This document shows, one piece after another, positions 8,546 to 17,904 of a stretch of DNA of 64,000 bases. Positions within the stretch are counted from its first letter, which is position 1; each line of letters opens with the position of its first letter. Source of the DNA: Proteus hauseri ATCC 700826 (lineage in GTDB: Bacteria; Pseudomonadota; Gammaproteobacteria; Enterobacterales; Enterobacteriaceae); the NCBI RefSeq assembly GCF_001654965.1, contig NZ_LXEV01000004.1:1-64000 (forward strand), read 5' to 3'. The notes under the pieces were generated by a model that saw only the letters and a program-made list of their open reading frames with translations, had not been told where the DNA came from and did not search any database. The position numbers and the translations under genes were made by a program.

Positions 8546-8709
8546 ATATTGTTATTAAAAAAAAAGAAAATTAGAAAGAAATAACTGTTATTATTGAGTT
8601 AAATTTTTAAATTATTATTTTCAACACTAGAATAGTTTATTAATATTAATAAATAAAAAGAAATAAAAACACCAACCTTTATGACTAATAGCATTATCGT
8701 TATAAAAAT

Positions 8710-9450
8710 TTAAAGTAAATTTTCTAATTCGTTAATCAACAAGTCCACTAAAATAAAAAAACCTATTCTAGATTTTGTATCATCTCTTTTCGTATCATGG
8801 CTATCTGCAAAACAAAACAAGGTATTATTGGCATAAGCAGTGAGTTCATTGGTGTGAAATGCCGTCATACTAATAATATTAGCATCTTTTAATTGAACAA
8901 TTTTAGCCGTTTCAATAATTTTTTTAGTACCACCGGAAAGGGAGATAAATATAACGGTGTCATCTTCATTAACTAACCGAGTAAAAGAATCAGATAGATT
9001 GTAATCATTAATAAAAAAACAGTGTAACCCCAATGCAAATAATAAATGCTCGAGGTAATATCCCACCGCTTTACTGGTACCTCTAGCAACAATAAAGATA
9101 TTTCTAGAATGACGTAACGTTTTAGCACAATCATGGATCTGTTCTTCATTAATTAATGTAAAACTTTTATTAATGTTTTTTTCTAGCTGTTTTTTATAAG
9201 ATGAAGAGTTTATTTTTTCTGCTTTATTTTTTGTTAAATTATAATTATTAATTTGAAATTTAAGTTCTTTAAACCCACTAAATCCTAATTTTTGCGATAA
9301 ATTAATAATTACCGTTTTTGATACAAACGTTTTTTCTACTAACTCATTAATATTTAAGAAGGGTATATCGGCAATATTATCAGTGAGATATTTTAATACT
9401 TTTTTTTCGCTGACTGTTAAGTTGTCATAATTTTTTAAAAAATCCAGCAT
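8710..9450 (-). CDS. RpiR-family transcriptional regulator (HTH + SIS domain)
   Basis: The 246-residue protein has an N-terminal RpiR-type helix-turn-helix (about 1-75, with LTVSEKKVLKYLTDN and the recognition region KTVIINLSQKLGFSGFKELK) and a C-terminal SIS phosphosugar-binding domain (about 100-235, with the FISLSGGTKKIIE loop). Such regulators sense phosphorylated sugars. It is followed on the same strand by the PTS permease and lyase genes, so it most likely controls them in response to the imported phosphorylated compound. The gene is very AT-rich and Lys/Asn-rich, more so than the core genes around it, which fits an acquired catabolic cassette. Confidence 0.85.
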   Translation of the reverse strand: MLDFLKNYDNLTVSEKKVLKYLTDNIADIPFLNINELVEKTFVSKTVIINLSQKLGFSGFKELKFQINNYNLTKNKAEKINSSSYKKQLEKNINKSFTLINEEQIHDCAKTLRHSRNIFIVARGTSKAVGYYLEHLLFALGLHCFFINDYNLSDSFTRLVNEDDTVIFISLSGGTKKIIETAKIVQLKDANIISMTAFHTNELTAYANNTLFCFADSHDTKRDDTKSRIGFFILVDLLINELENLL

Positions 9451-9620
9451 ATCTCACCCAATCAATTAGTCTAAAAATTCGTGTTTATCATCATCTAAAA
9501 TGGTGTGAATTAAAGTCCATCGTTCGTGTTTTGAGTATACGTTAAATCAGAGAGTTATATAGTGTTAGAGCAGTATTTTGTGAATTGAAGTAATAATTAC
9601 AACCAATCATGATAGCCTCA

Positions 9621-9655
9621 AAACGCGACGTTGAATTTGATATCGTGTCGCGTTT
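9621..9655. terminator. Hairpin between rpiR and the ymjA-like gene
   Basis: AAACGCGAC (9621-9629) pairs perfectly with GTCGCGTTT (9647-9655). It lies downstream of the minus-strand gene ending at 9687 and may terminate it; the T-run is short, so this is tentative. Confidence 0.4.
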
Positions 9656-9686
9656 ATTAGATACCTTTCAAGCAAGAGATTCAGCG

Positions 9687-9932
9687 CTATTCATTACCCC
9701 ATTGATTTAAAAATGTCGCTATATCATCAATGCGCTGTTCATTAATACCCGCTTCTTTCGCTATCTCTTTTTGTGCTTCTTCGCTTATTTCTTCGTTATT
9801 TGTTAAACGAGCCAGCAATAACTGAAAATAACGAGCAAGTGCGTCTTCTTCGGCTTTATCTACAGGTTTTGCCGATCCCATCGCGTACTCTTCCACGATG
9901 TCATAATATTTAAATGGTATTTCATTATTCAT
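9687..9932 (-). CDS. DUF2543 (YmjA-like) small protein
   Basis: The 81-residue acidic protein matches E. coli YmjA over its full length as I recall it: it begins [17 protein letters not shown] and ends with [22 protein letters not shown], including the conserved block [20 protein letters not shown]. No molecular function is established for the family. It is soluble, mostly helical in appearance, with no signal peptide. It stands as a short separate unit just downstream of the cold-shock-domain gene on the same strand (49-bp gap), so the two may be co-transcribed. Confidence 0.8.
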   Translation of the reverse strand: MNNEIPFKYYDIVEEYAMGSAKPVDKAEEDALARYFQLLLARLTNNEEISEEAQKEIAKEAGINEQRIDDIATFLNQWGNE

Positions 9933-9981
9933 AGATCGCCCTCAAAAGTTTAGAGTGAGAGTGGAGACTTATTCTCTGAGA

Positions 9982-10458
9982 TTAAATGTTTTTAATTACT
10001 TTTACTGTTGCATCGATATCTATTTCATCTTCAGAAAAAGTTAATATCGTTCCATGAAGCGTCGTTATCGCTAATTTTTTTAGTGAGCGCATTTCATTAG
10101 GATTAGCTGATTTTGGTCTAATGCTATTCATCAGAGCGCCTATAGACAATACCGTATTTTCTTTATCAATGCGGGTATCTGCTGGCACTTCTTCGCTATA
10201 AACCACATAAGACTTAATAGCAGTCAGTTTGATGCGCTCACCCGCAATATAGATATATTTGCTATCTGGAATAACTTTAACAGCGTAAGCTGACAAACCT
10301 TTAGTATTCGTGGTCGGTTCAAAAGTTACTATAGCACCTTTTTTAATCAGATCAGGGTTAGAGACTTTAACCACATGAAAATAACGATTATCACCGTTTT
10401 CATCTTTGATAAATCCAAAACCTTTATCTTCAAACCACGTTGTGATCGTTCCATCCAT
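9982..10458 (-). CDS. Cold-shock-domain protein with an uncharacterised C-terminal extension
   Basis: Residues 1-65 form a diverged cold-shock domain: MDGTITTWFEDKGFGFIKDE resembles the RNP1 region (KGFGFI), followed by a RYFHV segment in place of the usual VFVH-type RNP2. The remaining 90 residues are not a second cold-shock domain and match no family I recognise. The protein is 158 residues, about twice the size of CspA. It probably binds single-stranded nucleic acid through the N-terminal domain. It precedes the ymjA-like gene on the same strand. Confidence 0.75.
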   Translation of the reverse strand: MDGTITTWFEDKGFGFIKDENGDNRYFHVVKVSNPDLIKKGAIVTFEPTTNTKGLSAYAVKVIPDSKYIYIAGERIKLTAIKSYVVYSEEVPADTRIDKENTVLSIGALMNSIRPKSANPNEMRSLKKLAITTLHGTILTFSEDEIDIDATVKVIKNI

Positions 10459-10657
10459 CGCTATTACCGCCTCTTAATCATTATCTAACCAATTTTTCAG
10501 CGCGCAGTATAAAGCACAATGCTTATACAGACTATGCCTTTAGTTTAAGTCTAGATGAGAATTTTCTACAATGTGTAAACAAGCGTGTTCTAGGTGTCAT
10601 TCGCTAATCAACCTAAAGTTGGTTACTATTCTCGCCTACTCTTCGCTGGATAAACCG

Positions 10658-11356
10658 ATGTCTAAGATTATTGATACCTTTATTGCGCCACCTTGCTATG
10701 ACGAAATTGAATATCTCTATCAAGATGAACATTTAGTTGTTATCAATAAGCCTTCTGGACTACTCAGCCTTTCAGGAAAAAATCCACAGAATTTAGATTC
10801 AGTACATTATCGATTAGTACAAGTTTTTCCTGGTTGTACACTTGTTCATCGTTTAGATTTTGGTACTTCAGGGGTGATGGTTGTGGCTCGCAATAAAGCG
10901 ATAAATGCGATACTTTGTCGGCAATTTAGCCAGCGTACCGTGACTAAAGTCTATCATGCGTTACTTTGTGGGCATTTAAGTGATGACTGCGGTGTTATAG
11001 ATGCGCCAATTGCTAAAGATCCTGCGCTATTTCCGCTTATGTCTATTAGTGCCACACAAGGTAAACCGGCTCGTTCTCGCTATCGTGTTATCGAACGTTT
11101 TTACCAAACGCGAGAAGATGGCGCATCTGTGCCATTAACACGAATTCAACTCACCCCCGAAACAGGGCGTACGCATCAACTACGCATTCACTGTCAGTAT
11201 TTAGGTCATCCTATTTTAGGCTGTGATTTATATGGTGGTCTTTTACCAACAGGTACTGAAAAAACGCCACGGCTAATGCTACATGCCAGTGAATTACATT
11301 TTTTGCATCCTCTAAGCAAAGCACCAATCAATGCTCACAGTGCAAGCCCATTTTGA
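10658..11356 (+). CDS. RluA-family pseudouridine synthase
   Basis: The protein contains the RluA-family catalytic motif HRLDFGTSGV with the nucleophilic Asp, the N-terminal strand LVVINKPSGLLSL, and the C-terminal segments PETGRTHQLRIHCQYLGHPILG. It isomerises uridine to pseudouridine in rRNA or tRNA. It resembles E. coli RluA in length and motifs, but I cannot tell which RNA position it modifies. The frame is open from 10571, but the preceding 29 residues are Cys-rich and look non-conserved, so I place the start at the ATG at 10658 (232 aa); no strong ribosome site supports either choice. It converges on the yaiL gene. Confidence 0.82.
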   Translation: MSKIIDTFIAPPCYDEIEYLYQDEHLVVINKPSGLLSLSGKNPQNLDSVHYRLVQVFPGCTLVHRLDFGTSGVMVVARNKAINAILCRQFSQRTVTKVYHALLCGHLSDDCGVIDAPIAKDPALFPLMSISATQGKPARSRYRVIERFYQTREDGASVPLTRIQLTPETGRTHQLRIHCQYLGHPILGCDLYGGLLPTGTEKTPRLMLHASELHFLHPLSKAPINAHSASPF

Positions 11357-11364
11357 TAAAATGA

Positions 11365-11904
11365 TTACCACATCAAATCATCTGGCACTTTAAAATCAGC
11401 ATAAGGATCATCTTCATCTTGTTCAATTTGGCTAAGTGCATTATTGAGTAAAATGCTGTTGGCATCTCTTTGCATAATTTTATCAGCAACACTGGCTGGA
11501 ATAATGGCGTATTCCGTTTTACCACTGTTATCCGTCACCAAACGAGCAATGGCGAGACGACCACTAATCAATTGAGATTGTGTTAACTTGTCGACCACAA
11601 TATTTTTAATTAAATTGTTGTCCGTGAAATTAAAATCAATATCACCTTTTGATGGTGTGATCCGATTCATTTCAATCAGTTGTTTTACCTGCGCTTTATA
11701 CTCTTTAGACAAAGCCGCCTGCTTTTGTTGCTCACTAAGCTGCTTATCACGCTCAAGCTGTGCTCTTTTATTTTCTTCTACCGTTTCTCTCGCTTCACGA
11801 GCCTGAATGCGTGATTTTTTAGCTGTTCTCTGCACTTTTGCCATTTTTTTGCTGGTCACAAGACCGGCTTTTAACATTTGCTCTTGTAAAGTAAGTTTTG
11901 CCAT
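11365..11904 (-). CDS. yaiL: DUF2058 nucleoprotein/polynucleotide-associated protein
   Basis: The 179-residue protein matches the YaiL family: start MAKLTLQEQMLKAGLV, a long Lys/Arg/Gln/Glu-rich coiled-coil segment (about 20-80), then a compact C-terminal domain ending with the acidic DDPYADFKVPDDLMW. The highly charged helical region suggests association with nucleic acid or ribosomes, but no enzymatic function is known. It stands alone and converges with the pseudouridine synthase gene with only 8 bp between the stops. Confidence 0.87.
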   Translation of the reverse strand: MAKLTLQEQMLKAGLVTSKKMAKVQRTAKKSRIQAREARETVEENKRAQLERDKQLSEQQKQAALSKEYKAQVKQLIEMNRITPSKGDIDFNFTDNNLIKNIVVDKLTQSQLISGRLAIARLVTDNSGKTEYAIIPASVADKIMQRDANSILLNNALSQIEQDEDDPYADFKVPDDLMW

Positions 11905-12139
11905 TTTTATCTCTGAATCAGTGAAATAATTTAAATGATTATACCTGTAATTTCTAAGACTGCATTAGGTTGCAATATTGGGCATTAGTGATAATTAATA
12001 TTTAATTGTTTATTATTTATCTCTAATTAGAGAAATGAATTTAAAGATAACAAACAAAAAGTAAACGCTTTTATATGCTTTTATTCTTAAAAGATGATAG
12101 AAAATATTGGTTGGATTAGGCGTTATACAGGAATAATAA

Positions 12140-13027
12140 ATGCAAAATGAAGTAATACACACGGCAATGCACGAAATTAAAGTCTATCTTGTGAACTCAT
12201 TTACTCGAAATAATACTGGTGGTAATCCTGCTGGGGTTGTTCTTTACCCACCAGCGCTGAGTGTTGAACAAAAAATAGCTATTGCACGACAAGTAGGCTT
12301 CTCTGAAACTGCATTTGTTTATCAGGGCAAAGAGACCGATTTCGAGGTGGATTTTTTTACTCCTGAAGGCGAAGTTGATTTTTGCGGACACGCAACATTA
12401 GCCGTTTTCTTCACCTTATCTTCACTTAAATTGCTGACATCAGGTCATTACACACAAAAAACTAAAGCGGGTATTTTGCGTGTTTCTGTCAGTTCTGATG
12501 GTGTTGTTATGGAACAGACGTTACCAATGATACGCCAAGGTCCTGACATTAATGATATTGCTACAGCCCTTGGTATAGATAATAAAGCTATTGAAGCGAC
12601 AGGCTTGCCTATTAAAATAATCTCGACTGGATTACCTGATATCTTAGTTCCGGTACAGTTTGGCCAATTAGACATTTTGCAACCTGATTATAGCGTGATC
12701 GCAAGTTTAAGCCGTGAATTTAACACAATAGGTTTTCACGTATTTGAATTAAGCCCAGAAGAGTCCATCACTGCTCATTGCCGCAATTTCGCACCGCTTT
12801 ACGGTATCGAGGAAGAGTCTGCAACGGGTAGCGCTAGTGGTGCACTAGGATGTTATCTAGTGAATTATGTTTACCCCAATAGCTCTCATTTTCAATTAGA
12901 ACAAGGGCGAGCAATGAAATGTTCATCCCTTATTCAAGTCAGCATTGATTCACAAGATGGCGCAATTAACCGTGTTAAAGTTGGTGGGCAAGCAACGATG
13001 ATTGGCACAAAAATAATTAAACTATAA
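12140..13027 (+). CDS. PhzF-family isomerase
   Basis: The 295-residue protein shows the PhzF fold signatures: the N-terminal GGNPAGVVLYPP segment, the VDFCGHATLA loop of the first half, and EESATGSASGALGCYLV in the second half. Family members act as acid/base isomerases (PhzF in phenazine synthesis) or epimerases; most enterobacterial copies, like E. coli YddE, have no confirmed substrate. No phenazine genes are nearby. A ribosome site (AGGA at 12128-12131) precedes the chosen ATG; the ATG at 12167 is the more family-like alternative. It stands as a single gene. Confidence 0.85.
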   Translation: MQNEVIHTAMHEIKVYLVNSFTRNNTGGNPAGVVLYPPALSVEQKIAIARQVGFSETAFVYQGKETDFEVDFFTPEGEVDFCGHATLAVFFTLSSLKLLTSGHYTQKTKAGILRVSVSSDGVVMEQTLPMIRQGPDINDIATALGIDNKAIEATGLPIKIISTGLPDILVPVQFGQLDILQPDYSVIASLSREFNTIGFHVFELSPEESITAHCRNFAPLYGIEEESATGSASGALGCYLVNYVYPNSSHFQLEQGRAMKCSSLIQVSIDSQDGAINRVKVGGQATMIGTKIIKL

Positions 13028-13132
13028 CTAAAATAGGGTGAGTAGTTTTAGCAAAATTTGAACCGATTAGTGCATTCGGAGTATATTGAAAACACTATCG
13101 TAAAACTCTCTCTATAACAGGTAATAATAGCA

Positions 13133-13480
13133 ATGGCTCTGATCCCCAAAAACTACGCGCGACTAGAAAGTGGCTATCGTGAGAAAGCATTAAAAATCTA
13201 TCCGTGGGTATGTGGACACTGTGCGCGAGAATTTGTGTATTCAAACCTGCGCGAATTAACCGTTCATCATATTGATCATGACCATACTAATAATCCTGAA
13301 GATGGTAGTAACTGGGAGTTGCTATGCCTATTTTGTCATGATCACGAGCACTCTAAATATACTCAAGCAGATCAATACGGCACCACAGTAATTGCAGGAG
13401 AGGATGCACAAAAAGATATTGATGCAGCAACCTATAATCCTTTTGCTGATTTAAAGTCGATGATTAATAAGAAGAAATAA
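13133..13480 (+). CDS. yajD: HNH nuclease family protein YajD
   Basis: The 115-residue protein is nearly identical in layout to E. coli YajD. It contains a CxxC zinc pair (CGHCAREF), the HNH core HHIDHDHTNNPEDGSNWELLC and a second pair CLFCHDHEH. The HNH fold implies a metal-dependent nuclease, but the biological role is not known. It is flanked on its 3' side by sequence resembling the end of the selC island (see 13493-13577). Confidence 0.9.
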   Translation: MALIPKNYARLESGYREKALKIYPWVCGHCAREFVYSNLRELTVHHIDHDHTNNPEDGSNWELLCLFCHDHEHSKYTQADQYGTTVIAGEDAQKDIDAATYNPFADLKSMINKKK

Positions 13481-13492
13481 TCAACTACAAAA

Positions 13493-13577
13493 GCCGTCTT
13501 TAATGGGTAATGGCATTGATATTAATCAGCTTATCAAGTTAGATAAATATCAGTGCCTTTATATGCCTCTGGTTTTT
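13493..13577. repeat. Element-end-like sequence downstream of yajD
   Basis: About 85 bp just after the yajD stop closely resembles 23087-23176, the left end of the selC island immediately inside its att-like core. Shared blocks include AATGGCATTGATATTAA, GATAAATATC, GTGCC and the GGTTTTT run, with scattered substitutions and small gaps. This suggests a scar or left end of a related integrative element at yajD. No integrase remains here. Confidence 0.55.
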
Positions 13578-13671
13578 TTGGGTGAAACGATGAGGTGGAA
13601 TGGCGGTTTGATACAAGAAAAAATTCATCCTTTTTGCCCAAACTCAATGTTTGAGTAAACTGCCTCAAAAC

Positions 13672-14778
13672 TTATAAATTCTGTTGAAAAAATGTAGTGA
13701 TTTTATCAAACGGAATTTTGTTTAAATTATCGTATAAATCAACATGATCAGTATTTGGAATAATCAATAGCTCTTTAGGCGCTGATGCTACTTTATATAC
13801 ATCTTCAGAATAATAACGAGAATGTGCATTTTCCCCAGCAATCAGCAAAATCGGTCTTGGCGATATCATTTCAATATTGGCATACATTGGGAAATTAAAG
13901 AAAGACGTGGGCGTTGTTGCTGTCCAGGCTGTTGTCGAATTAATTGAACGAGGATGGAAGCCTCTAGGCGTGCGGTAATAATCAAAAAATGCCGCTAATA
14001 CAGGTGAGGCATTCTCTGGCAAGACTTCGGGTAAAACACGTTGTCCTTCAATAATATGATTATTGTTATCGAATGGTACCTCATGATAGCCCAAAGCATA
14101 GTATCCATTTTTTGCATCTTTCCAACGCTGCTGACTAAGATAATCAATAACTTTATGTCGTTCTTCAAGAGTGTAACTATCTTGATATCCACGACTGATG
14201 CTGCGAGACATATCGTACATTGATGCTGTCGCAATCGCTTTAATGCGCGAATCACTACTTGCGGCAGTTAAAGCCATACCACTTAATCCACAGATAGCTA
14301 ATACACCGATACGGTCGCGATCAACATTTGGCTGTAGGCCTAAAAAATCGACAGCGGCACTAAAATCTTCCGTATTGATATCCGCAGAAGCAACATTTCG
14401 AGGCTCACCACCACTTTCTCCAGTAAAAGAAGGATCAAACGCTAGCGTAATAAAACCACGCGCTGCTAATGTTTGCGCATATAACCCCGAGGACTGCTCT
14501 TTTACAGCACCAAACGGACCACTTAATACTATCGCAGCTAATGAACCGTTAATATTTTTCGGTTGATATAAATCCCCAACTAAAACTAAACCATAGCGAT
14601 TTTTGAACATGACCTTTTTATGTTCAACTTTTTTGTTTTTCACAAAGGTTTTATCCCATTGATTACTAAAAGCTATATCTGATTGCGCTAATGCTGGAGA
14701 TGTCATTATTGACGCCATACTTGCAACAGCAAGACTCGCACCCGTTAATTTTAATAAATGTCGACGTTCATTGTTCAT
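13672..14778 (-). CDS. Tat-exported alpha/beta hydrolase
   Basis: The 368-residue protein starts with a twin-arginine signal (NNERRHLLKLTGAS, a hydrophobic stretch, then cleavage near SPALAQ at about residue 32), so it probably acts in the periplasm. The mature part has an alpha/beta-hydrolase layout: a GLSGM nucleophile elbow with the presumed catalytic Ser, RPILLIAGENAHSRYY before the acid position, and a C-terminal NTDHVDLYD with the presumed His. It resembles the dienelactone-hydrolase-like YcjY group. The substrate is unknown. It lies downstream of an exporter gene on the same strand, which in turn is divergent from a LysR regulator, so the three may form one regulated unit. Confidence 0.8.
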   Translation of the reverse strand: MNNERRHLLKLTGASLAVASMASIMTSPALAQSDIAFSNQWDKTFVKNKKVEHKKVMFKNRYGLVLVGDLYQPKNINGSLAAIVLSGPFGAVKEQSSGLYAQTLAARGFITLAFDPSFTGESGGEPRNVASADINTEDFSAAVDFLGLQPNVDRDRIGVLAICGLSGMALTAASSDSRIKAIATASMYDMSRSISRGYQDSYTLEERHKVIDYLSQQRWKDAKNGYYALGYHEVPFDNNNHIIEGQRVLPEVLPENASPVLAAFFDYYRTPRGFHPRSINSTTAWTATTPTSFFNFPMYANIEMISPRPILLIAGENAHSRYYSEDVYKVASAPKELLIIPNTDHVDLYDNLNKIPFDKITTFFQQNL

Positions 14779-14857
14779 ATGTGCACCCTCTTCTATTCAT
14801 TTTCTTGAGTAGGTTCAATTACCGTTTTTTTGGTGATTTAAATTGTAGATATTCAGT

Positions 14858-16063
14858 TCATAGGTTATTTTTCCTCAGCGGATCCGCCCAGGGGACAAGT
14901 ATTGCTGCCACAACAAGCAATAATGCACTGACAACAAAAGCACTTTCATAGCCTCCGGCATCAAATAATATGCCTCCCATCGACGCGCCACAGGCAATGG
15001 AAAGTTGGATCACAGCAACCATCAGCCCACCTCCTGCTTCTGCATTATTTGAAAATACTCGAGGTACCCAACTCCACCAGCCAACAGGTGCTGCGGTTGC
15101 AATAAAACCCCAAAAACTCAGTAATACGATGACAATAAAAATGGAATGACTAAAGAAAATTAACAATGCGCCAATGCTGGCCATTAATAATGGAATAGCG
15201 ATTAATGTCTGATAAAAACCTGTTTTTAATAAGCGATTAATAAACAGTGTTCCGATAAATCCGGCAATACCAATCAGTAACAAAATAAATGTCACCATCG
15301 AAATATCGACTTTTACCACGGTTTCGAGAAAAGGGCGTACATACGTAAATAGAGTAAATTGCCCCATAAAAAATAGCCCAATAGCAAGCATACCCAATGT
15401 CACAACACGGTTTTTAAACAAGCTAAAAATGCTAAAAACCGGTGAGGTATTTTGATGACCGGCTAGATCAGTTGGCATTGTAGGTAAACTGATCCATAGC
15501 CAGAAAATTGTTACTATCGCGATAGGTACTAGGCAAAGAAAAGCGCCTCTCCAGCCAATTACTGCGCCTAAATAAGCCCCTAATGGTGCAGCAATAACCA
15601 TTGCTAATGCATTACCACTATTAAAAATAGCAAGTGCTTTAGGAACTTGTTCTATCGGAACTAAGCGCATGGCTATCGCAGCAGACATAGACCAAAAACC
15701 ACCAACGACAACACCGATTAGTGCACGACCAAGCATATAAATATAATAATTGGGTGCTAAACCAATCATTGCCCCTGACATTCCCATCAAGAGCGCAAGC
15801 CCTAGTAACAAAGCTTTGCGATTTAAATTACGTGTAAGCACGGAAATAAATAAGCTTGTTATGACAGCAAATACCCCTGATATTGTAATCCCTTGTCCCG
15901 CCATCCCTTCAGTCACCTGAAAATCAATCGCTAAAGGTGTCAACAAACTAACAGGCATAAATTCTGAAGCGATTAATACAAAAACACATAGCGTCATGGC
16001 GAAGACCGCGCTCCAATTCGCCCTTTCAGGGGATTTTTGCTGTTGATAAATTGCATTATCCAT
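14858..16063 (-). CDS. MFS exporter, NepI/SotB-like (DHA1 family)
   Basis: The 401-residue protein has twelve hydrophobic helices and DHA1 features: NWSAVFAMTLCVFVLIASEFMPVSLLTPLA in TM1 and GRALIGVVVGGFWSMSAAIAMRLVP in the TM4-5 region, which closely parallel E. coli NepI, a purine ribonucleoside exporter. Actual substrate is unproven. It is transcribed divergently from the LysR regulator with a 111-bp gap holding both promoters, a common regulator-target arrangement, and the Tat hydrolase follows about 80 bp downstream. Confidence 0.85.
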   Translation of the reverse strand: MDNAIYQQQKSPERANWSAVFAMTLCVFVLIASEFMPVSLLTPLAIDFQVTEGMAGQGITISGVFAVITSLFISVLTRNLNRKALLLGLALLMGMSGAMIGLAPNYYIYMLGRALIGVVVGGFWSMSAAIAMRLVPIEQVPKALAIFNSGNALAMVIAAPLGAYLGAVIGWRGAFLCLVPIAIVTIFWLWISLPTMPTDLAGHQNTSPVFSIFSLFKNRVVTLGMLAIGLFFMGQFTLFTYVRPFLETVVKVDISMVTFILLLIGIAGFIGTLFINRLLKTGFYQTLIAIPLLMASIGALLIFFSHSIFIVIVLLSFWGFIATAAPVGWWSWVPRVFSNNAEAGGGLMVAVIQLSIACGASMGGILFDAGGYESAFVVSALLLVVAAILVPWADPLRKNNL

Positions 16064-16174
16064 CTGTTCTATTTGCCTTTCTGACTAGGATATTTAATGG
16101 ACATCATCATGACATACAGGTGATAATTTAATTAGTAGATATAATCTTTATGAACTTGTGAGAAAAATTCACTA

Positions 16175-17083
16175 ATGACTAAAAGTAAAATGAATGACTT
16201 GCATGCTTTTCTTATCGTTGCTCAAGAGCAAAGTTTTACAAAAGCGGCAGCAAGACTTGGTGTAACACCCTCGGCCTTAAGCCATACAATACGACTTTTA
16301 GAAGAGCGTTTAGGTATTCGGCTTCTCGCAAGAACAACCCGGAATGTCTCTGTGACAGAGGCAGGCGCACAACTGATGAACGCTATCAGCCCATTATTTG
16401 AACAAATTGAAACTGAACTTAATGCGTTAGGTGAGTTAAGGGATAGTCCTCGTGGAACTATTCGTTTAAGTTGTACAGATGACCAAATTGAAATTTATAT
16501 CCGCCCAATATTGAATGATTTTTTACAAAAATATCCTGATATCACATTAGAAATATATGTAGATTATGGTTTTACAAATATTGTTGAAGAACGCTTCGAT
16601 GCGGGAATACGAATTGGTGATGATATAAATAAAGACATGATAGCGGTACGTATTGGGCCCGATTGGCGTTTAGTTGCAGTAGCTTCCCCAGCTTATTTTA
16701 AACAATGTTCTAAGCCTCTTATTCCTACCGATTTGTCTGAACATAAATGTATCAATATTCGTCATCGTGCGGCGGGTGCTATTTATGCGTGGGAATTTAA
16801 ACAAGGGGGTCATACAACAAGTATAAAGGTAGATGGGCAATTAGTTTTCAATAGCACACTACACCAGTTAAATGCAGCGCTTGATGGTATGGGAATAGCA
16901 TATATTCCGGAACATTTAGCAGAACCTTATATTGCCAAAGGTGAGCTGCTATCGGTATTAACCGACTATAGTCCTTACTTTGAAGGTTTTCATCTGTATT
17001 ATCCAAACCGTCGTCAGTCCTCACCTGCTTTTATGGCTTTTGTAGAGGCAATAAGGTATCGGTTAAAGGATCATCGCCAATAG
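16175..17083 (+). CDS. LysR-family transcriptional regulator
   Basis: The 302-residue protein has a standard N-terminal winged helix-turn-helix (about 5-65, with FTKAAARLGVTPSALSHTIRLLEERLG) and a C-terminal periplasmic-binding-like effector domain. It is closest in feel to the large CrgA/YafC group. It is divergent from the MFS exporter gene, which it probably controls, possibly together with the Tat hydrolase. A loose palindrome (ATCATCATG near 16103 and CAGGTGAT near 16116) in the shared promoter region could be its binding site. The inducer is unknown. Confidence 0.87.
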   Translation: MTKSKMNDLHAFLIVAQEQSFTKAAARLGVTPSALSHTIRLLEERLGIRLLARTTRNVSVTEAGAQLMNAISPLFEQIETELNALGELRDSPRGTIRLSCTDDQIEIYIRPILNDFLQKYPDITLEIYVDYGFTNIVEERFDAGIRIGDDINKDMIAVRIGPDWRLVAVASPAYFKQCSKPLIPTDLSEHKCINIRHRAAGAIYAWEFKQGGHTTSIKVDGQLVFNSTLHQLNAALDGMGIAYIPEHLAEPYIAKGELLSVLTDYSPYFEGFHLYYPNRRQSSPAFMAFVEAIRYRLKDHRQ

Positions 17084-17904
17084 TGTTAAAAACTGATACA
17101 AAAAACTTTATATATCTTATTAATATTGATGAATTAAATTTATATACCAATCAAATTAAACAATCGGATTGAAATACTGCGTTTATGCTTTGCATCTTTC
17201 AAATAGCAGATGTGGCCGAATATGAACGCGTAATTATTGATACTCTCGAAATGAGCTATCGCCTAATTAATATCATAGCATCTTATTAAAATTTAAAATG
17301 AAACGATAGCCTAATACAAGAAAAGATGAGAACTTGCGAGATTATTTAACATTAATTAAACTTTATTAAAGGTTTTACTTTTCATAGTAATTGTTTCGTA
17401 TGGTTATGAGTATTAGTTGTATATTTATACATAACTTACACATGAATAATATAGAAAAAGCGATTTGATACTTAAGGCATGAATTTATACATTTACTCGT
17501 TTTATAATATAAACATCCGTTTATTTCCAGCCATATTGCCAAGGTTAAACTTTAAAAAATTCGTCTGAACACATCTTATTTAGAATACCATATTTATCTA
17601 TTAATAATTTAACTCGATTTTAAACATGATAAGAATCAGCGTGTTAATATTAATGAAAATAGCTAACAATAATAAAAATATCAATACTATCAATTAATTA
17701 TAAAAACAAAACGCTATTTTAAGTCATCATAAACAGAGTAATCAAAACAATAAAACCAGAGAGATAAAATTAAATAAACTTTTCACGTGTTATTTAATCG
17801 CTAATATAAAATATATCATTTTATCTTACATCACACTGTTATTACCCTAATAATGCTCTAATTAAGACTTCATTCATTAAATTAAATCTTTTTAGGCTAT
17901 GACT
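17084..17904. other. Long AT-rich non-coding region upstream of the gad genes
   Basis: About 820 bp with no credible ORF on either strand. The base composition is strikingly AT-rich even for this genome. Such regions upstream of acid-resistance genes are typical sites for H-NS-type silencing and regulator binding; this is inference. I see no RNA gene or mobile-element remnant in it. Confidence 0.5.

Noticed and set aside
9609-9710. 33-codon plus-strand ORF starting MIASKRDVEFD
   Set aside because: No ribosome site; it lies on a hairpin and overlaps the 3' end of the opposing ymjA-like gene.
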